From positions 89,034-125,059 of the forward strand of contig JACPBF010000005.1 in NCBI GenBank assembly GCA_016180425.1: a DNA stretch of 36,026 bases. Reading direction: 5' to 3'. How positions within the stretch are numbered: position 1 is the stretch's first letter; the number at the start of each line of letters is the position of its first letter. Shown piece by piece: positions 14,019 through 22,339 of this stretch. Under the pieces are notes generated by a model, which saw only the letters and a program-made list of their open reading frames with translations, was not told where the DNA came from and searched no databases. Origin of the DNA: Elusimicrobiota bacterium. GTDB lineage: Bacteria > Elusimicrobiota > Elusimicrobia > 2-02-FULL-39-32. The position numbers were made by a program, and so were the translations under genes.

Positions 14019-14819
14019 ATGAGTAATTTTTTTAAGAATAAAGTTGTAATCATAACAGGCGCTTCTAGCGGCATAGGGCTTGCCACAGCCAGACTCCTTT
14101 ATCAAAATGGAGCTAAATGCGTTTTAGCTGCGCGCAGAAAAGGGTTGTTGGATTCTATAGCTAAAGAATTAGAGGGTTCCCTTCCTATAGAAACAGATGT
14201 CACTAAAAAAGATTCTTTGGAAAATTTGGTAAAAGAGACTTTAAAAGTTTTTGGCAGGATTGATATTCTTATCAACAATGCAGGCATCCTGGTTTATAAA
14301 CCAATTGAGCAATGTTCAGAAGAAGAATTAAGAGAGCTAATGGAAGTTAACTATTTTGGGGCTGTTGGTTGCGTGAATGCTGTTTTACCCATCATGAAAC
14401 AACAGGGGAGCGGACATATAGTGAATGTAGCTTCTATTGCCGGGAAATTAGGGTTCCCTAGTCTAGGATATTACGCGGCCAGTAAATTCGCGTTGGTTGG
14501 TTATTCCCAAGCTTTAAGGCAAGAGATAAAACAGGTTGGGATTTTTGTTTCCACCATTTGTCCGGGAACTGTCAATACCCCAATGACAGAAGAGATTATT
14601 GAAGGGGCAAAGAAAAAAGGTAAAAACGTTCTTCCTATCTCAGCTGAAAAGGTAGCGGAAAAAATTCTTTATGGGATTGAGAAAAAAAAGAGTGAAGTTT
14701 TTGTTCCAAGAGCAACCCATTCTCTTTATTTCCTCCATTTCTTTTTTCCAAAATTTACAGAATGGCTTGCTTGGAAATTTAGAGCCAGCGATCCAAATGA
14801 TTTTAAGGCAGAGGAATAA
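14019..14819 (+). CDS. Short-chain dehydrogenase/reductase (SDR family)
   Basis: The 266-residue protein is a classical SDR. The nucleotide-binding TGASSGIG lies at residues 13-20, NNAG at 86-89, the catalytic tetrad as N110, S139, Y152 and K156 (YAASK), and the PG motif in CPGTVNTPM. It will use NAD(H) or NADP(H) to oxidise or reduce an alcohol/ketone. The C-terminal 30 residues are hydrophobic (LYFLHFFFP), suggesting membrane association or a lipid-like substrate. The substrate cannot be read from sequence. It stands alone in a convergent pair with the tol operon, 138 bases after nth, with no obvious promoter. Confidence 0.93.
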   Translation: MSNFFKNKVVIITGASSGIGLATARLLYQNGAKCVLAARRKGLLDSIAKELEGSLPIETDVTKKDSLENLVKETLKVFGRIDILINNAGILVYKPIEQCSEEELRELMEVNYFGAVGCVNAVLPIMKQQGSGHIVNVASIAGKLGFPSLGYYAASKFALVGYSQALRQEIKQVGIFVSTICPGTVNTPMTEEIIEGAKKKGKNVLPISAEKVAEKILYGIEKKKSEVFVPRATHSLYFLHFFFPKFTEWLAWKFRASDPNDFKAEE

Positions 14820-14913
14820 CTCTAAGCTTTTTTAGCTTGTCTGTTTTCCTGCCTGCACCAATAGAGTGACTCACTACACTAGGGATTCTCATATTCAATC
14901 TCAAGTTTTGGAT

Positions 14914-15651
14914 TTATCTTTTAACTGCAAAACGAACGTGAACTCTTAAATTTGGTTCTTGAAAGTCCTCAGGCAGGGGAGGGAATGGATCGCTTTCTCT
15001 TACTGCTCTCACAGCAGCTTGATCAAAAATTGAATTCTTGGAACTTTCTTCTAATTCAATCTCAGCCAAAGTTCCATCTCGCTTAATGGTAAAAACAACT
15101 TGGCTATAAATCCTTCGGTTAAAGCCGCTGGTAATATTCCAATGAATGTCCAGACTTTTTTTAATTGCAAACACATACCAGCTGTAGGGAAAATTTCCTC
15201 CTTCACCGCTTCCTAAAGCGCTATTGTCTGGGCCAAAACCAATGCCCACTCCTGAACCAGAAGGAGCTGTGGGTATGATCGCCGCATCACTTATTTTTTC
15301 CTGTTTAAGAGATTTTGCTTGCGGACTGGGGGGTGGAGGAAGGGATGGGGTTTCAGTCACGAGCTCTTTTTCTTTTTTTTCTTCTTTTGGCTTAATCAGC
15401 AGATCTTCTTTAGGGTCAATGCGTTTAGAGAGATCAGCTTGGATTTTAGCTTCTTCTTTTTTAATTGGAGCCTGTGTTTTTAAAGAGGAGCTTCCGCTGC
15501 CAATAAAATCCACGCTAAAATAATTTTTTTCAGCTTGTTTAGAAAAGTTTACAAGCAAGATCCAGCCTACAACAAAAAAGTGCAAAGCTGAAGAATAAGT
15601 TAAATAAGGTTTGAGAGGGTTTTTTTGAGAGGTTTCTAAAGGTTCAAGCAC
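14914..15651 (-). CDS. tolA: TolA/TonB-like energy-transducing protein
   Basis: The 245-residue product has a single transmembrane helix near residues 20-36, a charged Lys/Glu- and Pro-rich periplasmic spacer (about 60-125), a Gly-rich segment and a C-terminal TonB/TolA-type domain (about 150-245) with VVFTIKRDGTLAEIELEESS and AAVRAVRESDPFPPLPEDF. It couples the TolQ-TolR motor to Pal and TolB to hold the outer membrane during division. It is the last gene of the operon, 5 bases after tolR. By sequence alone TonB and TolA cannot be cleanly separated; the tolQ-tolR-tolB-pal context decides for TolA. The spacer is shorter than in E. coli TolA (421 residues). Confidence 0.88.
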   Translation of the reverse strand: MLEPLETSQKNPLKPYLTYSSALHFFVVGWILLVNFSKQAEKNYFSVDFIGSGSSSLKTQAPIKKEEAKIQADLSKRIDPKEDLLIKPKEEKKEKELVTETPSLPPPPSPQAKSLKQEKISDAAIIPTAPSGSGVGIGFGPDNSALGSGEGGNFPYSWYVFAIKKSLDIHWNITSGFNRRIYSQVVFTIKRDGTLAEIELEESSKNSIFDQAAVRAVRESDPFPPLPEDFQEPNLRVHVRFAVKR

Positions 15652-15656
15652 TCTAG

Positions 15657-16085
15657 TTATTTTTGGTTTTTTTCTTCCTTATTAACAGCTACGCCTAATT
15701 TATTAGCTCCAGCCAGTTTTGCTTGATCCATGGCAAGAATAATGGTTTCAAAGGGAACTGAAGCATCCGCTTCAATCAAAACTGAAGGATTAGTTTCTTT
15801 AGAGAGTTTTACCCGCAGGAGTTTGCCTAAATCTTCTTTATGCGCAATCTCACCGTCAATATAGAAATTTTTTCTAGCGCTTATTTGAATTTTAGTGGGT
15901 TCACTCTCCGGAGCAATTCCTGTAACGGTTTTTGGCAAATTAATTTTAATTTGAGAATTCACTAAAAAAGGAGTTACTACCATAAAGATAATAAGCAAGA
16001 CTAAAGAAATATCAATCAATGGGATCATATTGATCTCTGCCATCAGGGGAAATTTTTCTCTGCTTATTCCAAGTTTTGTTTGCAT
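15657..16085 (-). CDS. tolR: TolR/ExbD-family motor protein
   Basis: The 142-residue product has one transmembrane helix (about 20-42, IDISLVLLIIFMVVTPF) that contains the conserved aspartate (D26 in MIPLIDISLV) through which protons pass in this family. The periplasmic domain reads INLPKTV, then VLIEADASVPFETIILAMDQAK, the usual ExbD/TolR pattern. It forms the proton-driven motor with TolQ. The upstream tolQ gene ends 60 bases before it, with no terminator seen between them. Length and motifs are normal. Confidence 0.94.
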   Translation of the reverse strand: MQTKLGISREKFPLMAEINMIPLIDISLVLLIIFMVVTPFLVNSQIKINLPKTVTGIAPESEPTKIQISARKNFYIDGEIAHKEDLGKLLRVKLSKETNPSVLIEADASVPFETIILAMDQAKLAGANKLGVAVNKEEKNQK

Positions 16086-16145
16086 GAATTTTTTTTAAGG
16101 ATTTTTTTAAGAAGTAAAAAACACCCTATTTATCACATCTATTTT

Positions 16146-16847
16146 TTATCTTCTTCCGTTTTCCAATAGAATGTTTTTGTCTAAAGGCAACTCTTTTTCT
16201 TTTGAACGAGTGGGCGTCTTATTATTTAGAGTCGCATGGCTTAAAAGTTGTATTAAGCCATCCACACAAATTTCCATGTTTTCAGTGGTTCTGCGGATTT
16301 TTGTGGAGAAAAAGTTATAAGCCACAAGAGAAGGGATCGCTACCATAAGACCTAAAGCAGTGGCGATAAGAGCTTCTGAGATTCCGCCTGCAACTACTTG
16401 CGGTCCTGCTCCACCGCTCATGGCCAGGGAACGAAAGGCTCTTATGATTCCAATCACAGTGCCTAGAAGACCAATAAAGGGGGAAGCTGCTGCAATGGTT
16501 CCTAAAAAAGGAACAAAACGCTCTAGTTCGCCAACTTCTACTCTGACTGAGCGGTCCGCAACCAAAGCTATATTTGTTTTTCTGTTTCCGGCAACCATTA
16601 AGGCGGAACGGGTAATGGTTGCCATGGGCTCGCCTAAAACAGAGGTTCTTTCCCGTAGCTCTTTGCTGCTTGCAAGGACTGATTCAATTTTAGAGAAAAA
16701 ATCTTTTACGTGTACTTTTCTTTTTCTAAAATGAATCCATCGTTCTAAGATAATAGCCAAAGAAATAATGGAGCAGCCTAGGAGAACGCTTAAAATCGGC
16801 CAGCCAAGAAGGAACATTTCTTTAAAAGAAAAAGTTTGGGTTATCAT
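16146..16847 (-). CDS. tolQ: TolQ/ExbB-family motor protein
   Basis: The 233-residue product has three transmembrane segments: one near residues 12-32 and two in the MotA/TolQ/ExbB domain (about 130-195), with FLGTIAAASPFIGLLGTVIG and the ISEALIATALGLMVAIPSLV helix typical of the family. It assembles as a pentamer around TolR and uses the proton gradient to energise TolA. Its ATG follows directly on the tolB stop codon (TAAATG), so the two are translationally linked. The C-terminal tail is short and basic. Nothing unusual is seen. Confidence 0.95.
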   Translation of the reverse strand: MITQTFSFKEMFLLGWPILSVLLGCSIISLAIILERWIHFRKRKVHVKDFFSKIESVLASSKELRERTSVLGEPMATITRSALMVAGNRKTNIALVADRSVRVEVGELERFVPFLGTIAAASPFIGLLGTVIGIIRAFRSLAMSGGAGPQVVAGGISEALIATALGLMVAIPSLVAYNFFSTKIRRTTENMEICVDGLIQLLSHATLNNKTPTRSKEKELPLDKNILLENGRR

Positions 16848-18116
16848 TTATGGGCCCCAGGAGGGAGTAAAAGAATCTCCTGCCATCTCCATTAATTTTT
16901 TTTGCGCGGAACCGTCTAAACTAGAAATATAGATTTCTCGTTTTTGATTTCTGTTTGAAGAGAAAGCCAGGTACTGCCCATCCGGAGAAAAAGTTGGGTT
17001 TTCATTGCTGCCTTGATTGTTTGTGATCTGTACAATTTCTCCGGAGATAAGGTCGTGAATAACAATCTCATGGATTCCTTTATTGGTTCCACGAGAATAA
17101 GCGATTTTATCCCCTTGCGGAGACCAGATGGGGGAATCACAATATCCTGAATCCGACAATCGTTTTAGGTTGGAACCATCTGTATCTATCACATAAATTT
17201 GAGGCCAACCAGGACGGTCAGAAACAAAAATAATTCTTTTACCGTCTGGAGAAAAAGATGCGGAGGTGTCTGCAAATTTTCCATGAGTGAGCCTCTGCAG
17301 AATTTCTCCTTTACGGTTTAAGAGATAAAGATTAGGATACCCTTCATGAGAAAGAGTTGCGACTAAAACTTTTCCGTCCGGAGAAAAAGATGCGGAACTA
17401 TTCAAACCCTTGCGTGAAGAAAAAACTTGGTTTGTGCCATTTTCTAAAGAATAGATATAAAGATCCGGATTATTCCTTTTGTAACTGGTATAAATAATTT
17501 CTTTTCCTTCCGGGGACCAGCGCGGAAGTATGGCAAGGCTGTTGTCTGTGGTGATGCGTTTTAAATTGGTTCCATCAAAATCTACAAGATAAACCTCTTT
17601 GACGCCGGTGCTATTATTAGAAAAGGATAATTTGGTGGTGGAGAGTCCTTTTTGGCCGGTAAAGCGGTAAAGTAAATCCGCTACAAATTCATGCGCAATG
17701 CGGCTAGAATTTTCCGCATTGGAACTGTACATTTTTTGAAAAATAGGTTTCTGGGTCTCAACTTCATAGACCGAAGCGATCATTTGAAGCTTGTCAGGTT
17801 CTTTATTTAGAACATTCGCTGTAATCAGAATATCAGCGCCATTTTTCTTCCAAGATTCAAAATCTATTTTTCCTTCAGCAGGCATGGGTCCTTCTTCAAT
17901 TAAATTAAAGACCCGGCTGAATAAGAGATCTGAGCGGGTAACATTTTTAAGCTCTTCCGCAGCTTCCATATCTCTTTCAGAATTGTTTTTTGCGCGGAAA
18001 TCCGGAAGCGCTATCATTAATTTTTCGCCCCGTTGGATTTGCAGATAGATATCCGTTCCAAATAGACCGCTAGACTGACAGGCAAGAAGAAAAAACGCTA
18101 AGTACCCAGCCTTCAT
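16848..18116 (-). CDS. tolB: TolB periplasmic beta-propeller protein
   Basis: The 422-residue product begins with a signal peptide (about 1-20), followed by the TolB N-terminal domain (about 25-160) and a six-bladed propeller made of repeats of the FSPDGKxIxFxSxRxGxxxIY type (about 185-420). TolB binds Pal and outer-membrane proteins in the periplasm and is an obligatory part of the Tol-Pal complex. The start overlaps the cpoB stop by ATGA (18113-18116). The cysteine near the end of the signal sequence (ACQSSG) could suggest a lipoprotein, but the preceding residues are a weak lipobox. Length and repeat number are as expected. Confidence 0.95.
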   Translation of the reverse strand: MKAGYLAFFLLACQSSGLFGTDIYLQIQRGEKLMIALPDFRAKNNSERDMEAAEELKNVTRSDLLFSRVFNLIEEGPMPAEGKIDFESWKKNGADILITANVLNKEPDKLQMIASVYEVETQKPIFQKMYSSNAENSSRIAHEFVADLLYRFTGQKGLSTTKLSFSNNSTGVKEVYLVDFDGTNLKRITTDNSLAILPRWSPEGKEIIYTSYKRNNPDLYIYSLENGTNQVFSSRKGLNSSASFSPDGKVLVATLSHEGYPNLYLLNRKGEILQRLTHGKFADTSASFSPDGKRIIFVSDRPGWPQIYVIDTDGSNLKRLSDSGYCDSPIWSPQGDKIAYSRGTNKGIHEIVIHDLISGEIVQITNNQGSNENPTFSPDGQYLAFSSNRNQKREIYISSLDGSAQKKLMEMAGDSFTPSWGP

Positions 18117-18862
18117 TCTCTTGTTTTCTTTTTAGAAAGGTTTGATTTTCGTTTAGGTTGAGCAGTGATAGATTCTTGAGAGGAAAGTTTTGTTAGAATC
18201 TGTTGAGCGGTTTTAGCCTCTTCTGATTTAGGAAATTCTTTAATTAGGGCTTGCAGTGTGGCTTTCTGGTTGATTAGATCAGCTGACCCAGCTAAAGCAT
18301 AAGACCTTTTTAGCAAGGCTTGGGCGCGCAATTCCAAAGAGGTGGAAAGGACTTTGTCAAACTCAACCCGAGCTTCCTTAAATTTCTTTTTAGTTAAGTA
18401 ACAGTCCGCAAGAAAAAACTGAGCTTGATCGCTTAGGTCATGATCTGGATAGCGCTCCAAAAAATTTTTAAATCCTTCCAAACTTAAATCTATTTTTCCC
18501 GCAAGGTAATCTCGGTAAGCGATTTTATATTCATCGCTGGGCAAAGGAAGCGAAGTTTGGCTGGTTGAAGCGGAAAGCAGCTGGCCGATTCCTTCCATTT
18601 TATTTCTTAAACCTATTTGGGTGTCATCCAGTTTTTGAGAAACTACCAACATTTTCCTTTGGTTAGAGGAAAGTTCTTCCCTGAGGGCAGTGATTGACTG
18701 ATCAAATTCTTCTATTTTTACAAGCAGATCCGCTTGCCCTTTTTGCATGGAGTTTAAGGTCTCCTGCAAGCGGTCAATGTCCATGGTAGTGGCTACACAT
18801 CCTGTTAAGGCAAAGGCTTGCAGCAGGATTAGATAAAATAAAAAACTAGATTTTAGACGAAT
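18113..18862 (-). CDS. cpoB: CpoB/YbgF-like TPR lipoprotein, probably starting at ATT
   Basis: The body has an N-terminal coiled coil and about three tetratricopeptide repeats (YRDYLAGKIDLSLEGFKNFL, QAQFFLADCYLTKKKFKEA). CpoB links the Tol system with peptidoglycan synthesis. The first ATG (18784) yields a protein with no export signal. The frame, however, stays open upstream to the pal stop, and codons 18862-18785 encode a textbook lipoprotein signal: a start, RLKSS, a hydrophobic core and the lipobox ALTGC. No ATG, GTG or TTG exists there; the best placed start is ATT at 18862-18860, a rare but known initiation codon. With it the product is 249 residues with a lipidated cysteine at 22. The gene begins 12 bases after the pal stop and overlaps tolB by 4. 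Confidence 0.85.
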   Translation of the reverse strand: MRLKSSFLFYLILLQAFALTGCVATTMDIDRLQETLNSMQKGQADLLVKIEEFDQSITALREELSSNQRKMLVVSQKLDDTQIGLRNKMEGIGQLLSASTSQTSLPLPSDEYKIAYRDYLAGKIDLSLEGFKNFLERYPDHDLSDQAQFFLADCYLTKKKFKEARVEFDKVLSTSLELRAQALLKRSYALAGSADLINQKATLQALIKEFPKSEEAKTAQQILTKLSSQESITAQPKRKSNLSKKKTRE

Positions 18863-18874
18863 TAGTTTAAGGAC

Positions 18875-19438
18875 CTATCTTTCAGTTTGATTTTTTTCTG
18901 GAGTATGAGAACCATTCGCTACTTTCGGAGCAAGGAGTTTGCTTTCTGCTCTGCGATTTTTTAGCCAACACTCCTCAGATGATTCCAGACAAATGGGTTT
19001 TTCTTTTCCATAGGAGAGTGTTCCAACCTTTTTAGGGTCCAGGCCTAAAGAAAGGTAATATTTTCTTACAGATTGCGCTCTCTTCTGGGCTAAAGCTAAA
19101 TTATATGAAATGGTTCCTCGTTCATCACAATGACCCTCAATCAGGATCTCTGTATTTTTAAGTTTCTTTATATATTCCGCGTTAGAAGAAAGGCTTTGAC
19201 GCGCTTGTTCTGAAAGGTCGGAAGAGTCGTAATCAAAATAAATCGCATCTAAATTTTTTGAAGTTTCAAAATCTTTGCCATGCACGTCCAGTTCCTCTGT
19301 TTCTACAATTTCCTGGATTTTTTGTGTTGGTTCTGGAATTTTTTTAACTGTTTGTTTTTTAGGACAGGCTGTAAGGGATAAAGATAAGAGAGAAATAAAG
19401 AGCGCTGAAATCCACTTTGACTGTAAAAATTTTTCCAT
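18875..19438 (-). CDS. pal: Pal, peptidoglycan-associated lipoprotein
   Basis: The 187-residue product has a lipoprotein signal with lipobox LTAC (lipidated C25) and an OmpA-type peptidoglycan-binding domain (about 65-165): IYFDYDSSDLSEQARQSL, then LIEGHCDERGTISYNLALAQ, then KRAQSVRKYYLSLG. The aspartate and arginine that bind diaminopimelate in this family are present. A Lys/Glu-rich tail of about 20 residues follows. It anchors the outer membrane to the cell wall. The ribosome site AGGAGGT before its ATG is strong, and the promoter at 19469-19497 makes it the first gene of the tol operon. Confidence 0.96.
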   Translation of the reverse strand: MEKFLQSKWISALFISLLSLSLTACPKKQTVKKIPEPTQKIQEIVETEELDVHGKDFETSKNLDAIYFDYDSSDLSEQARQSLSSNAEYIKKLKNTEILIEGHCDERGTISYNLALAQKRAQSVRKYYLSLGLDPKKVGTLSYGKEKPICLESSEECWLKNRRAESKLLAPKVANGSHTPEKNQTER

Positions 19439-19468
19439 CAGTTTACCTCCTACAAAAATGTTTTTTCT

Positions 19469-19497
19469 ATCATACTACAATCTTTATTTCATTTCAA
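19469..19497 (-). promoter_or_regulatory. Promoter of the pal-cpoB-tolBQRA operon
   Basis: On the minus strand TTGAAA (19497-19492) and TATGAT (19474-19469) are 17 bases apart. The expected start lies about 25 bases before the pal ATG, with the strong ribosome site between. It overlaps the last codons of uvrA, so the tol operon can be expressed independently of uvrA. Confidence 0.65.
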
Positions 19498-22324
19498 CTA
19501 ATTTTTTTAAGAACTGGCCGGTATAAGAAAGAGGGTTTTCACAGATGCTTTTTGGAGCCCCTTCTGCCACCACACTGCCGCCTAAGTCCCCGCCTTCAGG
19601 ACCCATGTCCACAATCCAATCAGCGGTTTTAATCACCTCTAAATTATGTTCTATCACTAACACGCTATTTCCCATCCCCACTAACTTGTGCAGCACACTC
19701 AATAGTTTTTCCACGTCTGCAAAGTGAAGACCTGTGGTGGGTTCATCTAAGAGATACAAGGTTTTCCCTGTGGCTCGTTTAGAAAGTTCTGTGGCTAACT
19801 TCACTCGTTGCGCTTCTCCTCCGGAAAGAGTGGTGGCGCTTTGGCCTAGTTTAATATAACCCAAACCCACCTCTTGTAAAGTTTGCAAGGTGCGGGCTAT
19901 TTGGGGAATGGCTTGAAAGAAAGTTAAAGCTTCTATTACAGGCAAATTTAGAACTTCCGCAATATTTTTTCCTTTAAATTTAATCTGCAAGGTTTCCTGA
20001 TTAAATCTTTTGCCTTCACAGACCTCGCATTTTACATAGATATCCGGCAGAAATTGCATGGATATTTTAAGAGTGCCGTCCCCTTGACAGTTTTCGCAGC
20101 GTCCTCCTTTTACATTAAAGGAGAAACGTCCTGGTTTATACCCTTTCCTGCGCGATTCTTGCAGTTGCGCAAAAACTTCTCGGATTGGGGCCCAAGCTCC
20201 AGTATAGGTTGCAGGGTTTGAACGGGGCGTTCTTCCAATTGGGGATTGGTCAACCACAATCACTTTATCTAAATGTTCAAAACCTTCAATCTTGCGCACT
20301 TTTCCCGGAATATCTTTTGAGTGATGTAGTTTTTGCGCAAGAGATTTATAGATAATTTCATGCACTAATGTGGATTTACCTGAACCGGAAACTCCTGTAA
20401 CGCAGACAAAAATTCCCAAAGGGATTTTTAAATCAATGTTTTTTAGATTAAATTGAGAGGCTCCAGAGATTTTTATCGCGTTTTTGTTTTGCTCACGAGC
20501 TTTTCTTAAAGGTATTTTTAGATTCCCATTTAAATACCTGGCTGTTAAAGATTTTTTTTCTTTTAGAATTTCAGGCAATGTTCCTTGAGCAATCACCTCT
20601 CCTCCAAACTCCCCGGCTCCTGGTCCAAGATCTACAATCCAATCAGCGGATCTAATAGTCTCTTCATCATGTTCCACAACCACTAAGGTATTTCCTAAAT
20701 TTTTTAAGCGGATTAGAGTATCCAATAAGCGTTTATTGTCCCGTTGGTGGAGCCCAATAGAGGGCTCGTCTAAAACATAGAGCACCCCCATAAGCCCGGA
20801 GCCAATTTGAGTGGCTAAATGGATCCTTTGCGCTTCCCCTCCCGCAAGGGTTTGGCTTTCTCTGCTTAAGGTTAGATAATCAAGCCCTACATTTTCTAAA
20901 AATTCGAGTCTAGCTAAAATTTCTTTTAAAATCGTTTTAGCGATTTTTTCTTGAATGTTCCCAAGTTTTAAGGAATCAAAAAAAATTTTTGCTTTTTTTA
21001 CAGAAAGCTGGCTAATCTCTTGAATATTTTTCTGACCGATTTTGACAGAAAGAGACTCATTTTTTAGTCTCGCGCCTTTGCATTTTGGGCAAGTGCGCTT
21101 GCGCATGTAAAGGTTCATGATTTCTTCTTTTACAAATTCAGATTCAGATTCCTTATACCGGCGTTCCAAATTGCCAATCACGCCTTCAAATTCTTTTTCT
21201 TGGGAACCCCACAGGGATTTTATCTGGGCATTAGCCCCTCCATAAAGCAATATTTTTTTATGGTTTTCTGAAAGGTTTTTCCAAGGGATCTCCATGCTGA
21301 TTCTATATTGGTCGCATACTTGTTTTAAAATGTCATCGTAATATTCTCTCCATCCTTGCTTCCAGCGATGGGTTCTGGTAGTGACTGGGCTATTCCAAGC
21401 AACGATTGCTCCTTCCAGAATGCTTTTATCTTTTTCCTGCACAACTAAATCAGGATCTACTTCCACTTTTGATCCAATGCCGTCGCATTCAGGGCAGGCG
21501 CCATAGGGAGAATTAAAAGAAAACATTCTTGGTTCAATTTCAGGCAAGGAAATCCCGCATTCCGTGCAAGCATAGTGTTCGCTAAAAAGCAGCGGTTCTT
21601 TTTTCCCTTGTTCTATTATTTCCACCACTCCATTTCCTTCTTTTAGCGCGGTTTCAATAGAGTCAGCTATCCGTTCTCTGATTTCAGGCTGAATCTCAAC
21701 CCGATCCACCACTAACTCAATGGTATGCTTTTTATAACGATCTAAAGGGATTTTTTCTTCCAATAGAACATTTTTACCGTCCACACGCGCTCGAGAATAG
21801 CCGGATCTCTTTAATTTTTGGAAAAGTTCTTCATAGGTGCCGATCCTGCCTCGGATCAATGGACTTAAAATCTCGATTTTAGTTCCAGCTTTAAATTCCA
21901 TGATAAGAGAGATGATTTGGCTTGCAGATTGGGGTTGGATAAGTTTTTTGCATTGAGGACAATAAGGGGTGCCAACCCTTGCGAATAAGAGTCTTAAGTA
22001 ATCATAAATTTCTGTTACCGTTCCTACCGTAGATCGAGGATTGTGGGATGGATTTCTCTGTTCAATCGCAATGGCTGGAGAAAGCCCTTCAATTAGATCC
22101 ACGTCCGGTTTATCCATCATCTCCAGGAATTGTCTGGCATAAGCAGACAGAGATTCCACATAACGCCTTTGACCTTCTGCGTAAAGCGTATCAAAAGCAA
22201 GGGAAGATTTTCCTGAACCTGAAAGACCTGTGATCACCACTAGTTGGTTGCGAGGTATTTTTAAGGAAATGTTTTTAAGGTTATGTTCTCTGGCCCCTTT
22301 AATCAAGATAAAATCTTGCGGCAT
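19484..22324 (-). CDS. uvrA: UvrA, excinuclease ABC subunit A
   Basis: The 946-residue product has the normal length and all main parts: a first ABC half with Walker [21 protein letters not shown] (about 32-51), a zinc module with paired CxxC (CTECG, CPECD), the signature [16 protein letters not shown], then a second half with [14 protein letters not shown], the second zinc module ([14 protein letters not shown]) and [17 protein letters not shown]. UvrA dimers find bulky DNA lesions and load UvrB in nucleotide excision repair. It lies 15 bases downstream of the patatin gene and 45 bases upstream of pal on the same strand. No terminator is evident between uvrA and pal. Confidence 0.98.
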   Translation of the reverse strand: MPQDFILIKGAREHNLKNISLKIPRNQLVVITGLSGSGKSSLAFDTLYAEGQRRYVESLSAYARQFLEMMDKPDVDLIEGLSPAIAIEQRNPSHNPRSTVGTVTEIYDYLRLLFARVGTPYCPQCKKLIQPQSASQIISLIMEFKAGTKIEILSPLIRGRIGTYEELFQKLKRSGYSRARVDGKNVLLEEKIPLDRYKKHTIELVVDRVEIQPEIRERIADSIETALKEGNGVVEIIEQGKKEPLLFSEHYACTECGISLPEIEPRMFSFNSPYGACPECDGIGSKVEVDPDLVVQEKDKSILEGAIVAWNSPVTTRTHRWKQGWREYYDDILKQVCDQYRISMEIPWKNLSENHKKILLYGGANAQIKSLWGSQEKEFEGVIGNLERRYKESESEFVKEEIMNLYMRKRTCPKCKGARLKNESLSVKIGQKNIQEISQLSVKKAKIFFDSLKLGNIQEKIAKTILKEILARLEFLENVGLDYLTLSRESQTLAGGEAQRIHLATQIGSGLMGVLYVLDEPSIGLHQRDNKRLLDTLIRLKNLGNTLVVVEHDEETIRSADWIVDLGPGAGEFGGEVIAQGTLPEILKEKKSLTARYLNGNLKIPLRKAREQNKNAIKISGASQFNLKNIDLKIPLGIFVCVTGVSGSGKSTLVHEIIYKSLAQKLHHSKDIPGKVRKIEGFEHLDKVIVVDQSPIGRTPRSNPATYTGAWAPIREVFAQLQESRRKGYKPGRFSFNVKGGRCENCQGDGTLKISMQFLPDIYVKCEVCEGKRFNQETLQIKFKGKNIAEVLNLPVIEALTFFQAIPQIARTLQTLQEVGLGYIKLGQSATTLSGGEAQRVKLATELSKRATGKTLYLLDEPTTGLHFADVEKLLSVLHKLVGMGNSVLVIEHNLEVIKTADWIVDMGPEGGDLGGSVVAEGAPKSICENPLSYTGQFLKKLVEMK

Positions 22325-22339
22325 GGTTTTTTTAGAAAG

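Noticed and set aside
14820-14913. Terminator between the convergent SDR and tolA genes
   Set aside because: AAGC/GCTT around a T run near 14823-14839 is too short a stem to call; no better hairpin was found.
16930-17560. Regularly repeated sequence within tolB, looked at as a possible DNA repeat array
   Set aside because: The repeats are the degenerate FSPDGK blades of the TolB propeller and are explained by the protein.
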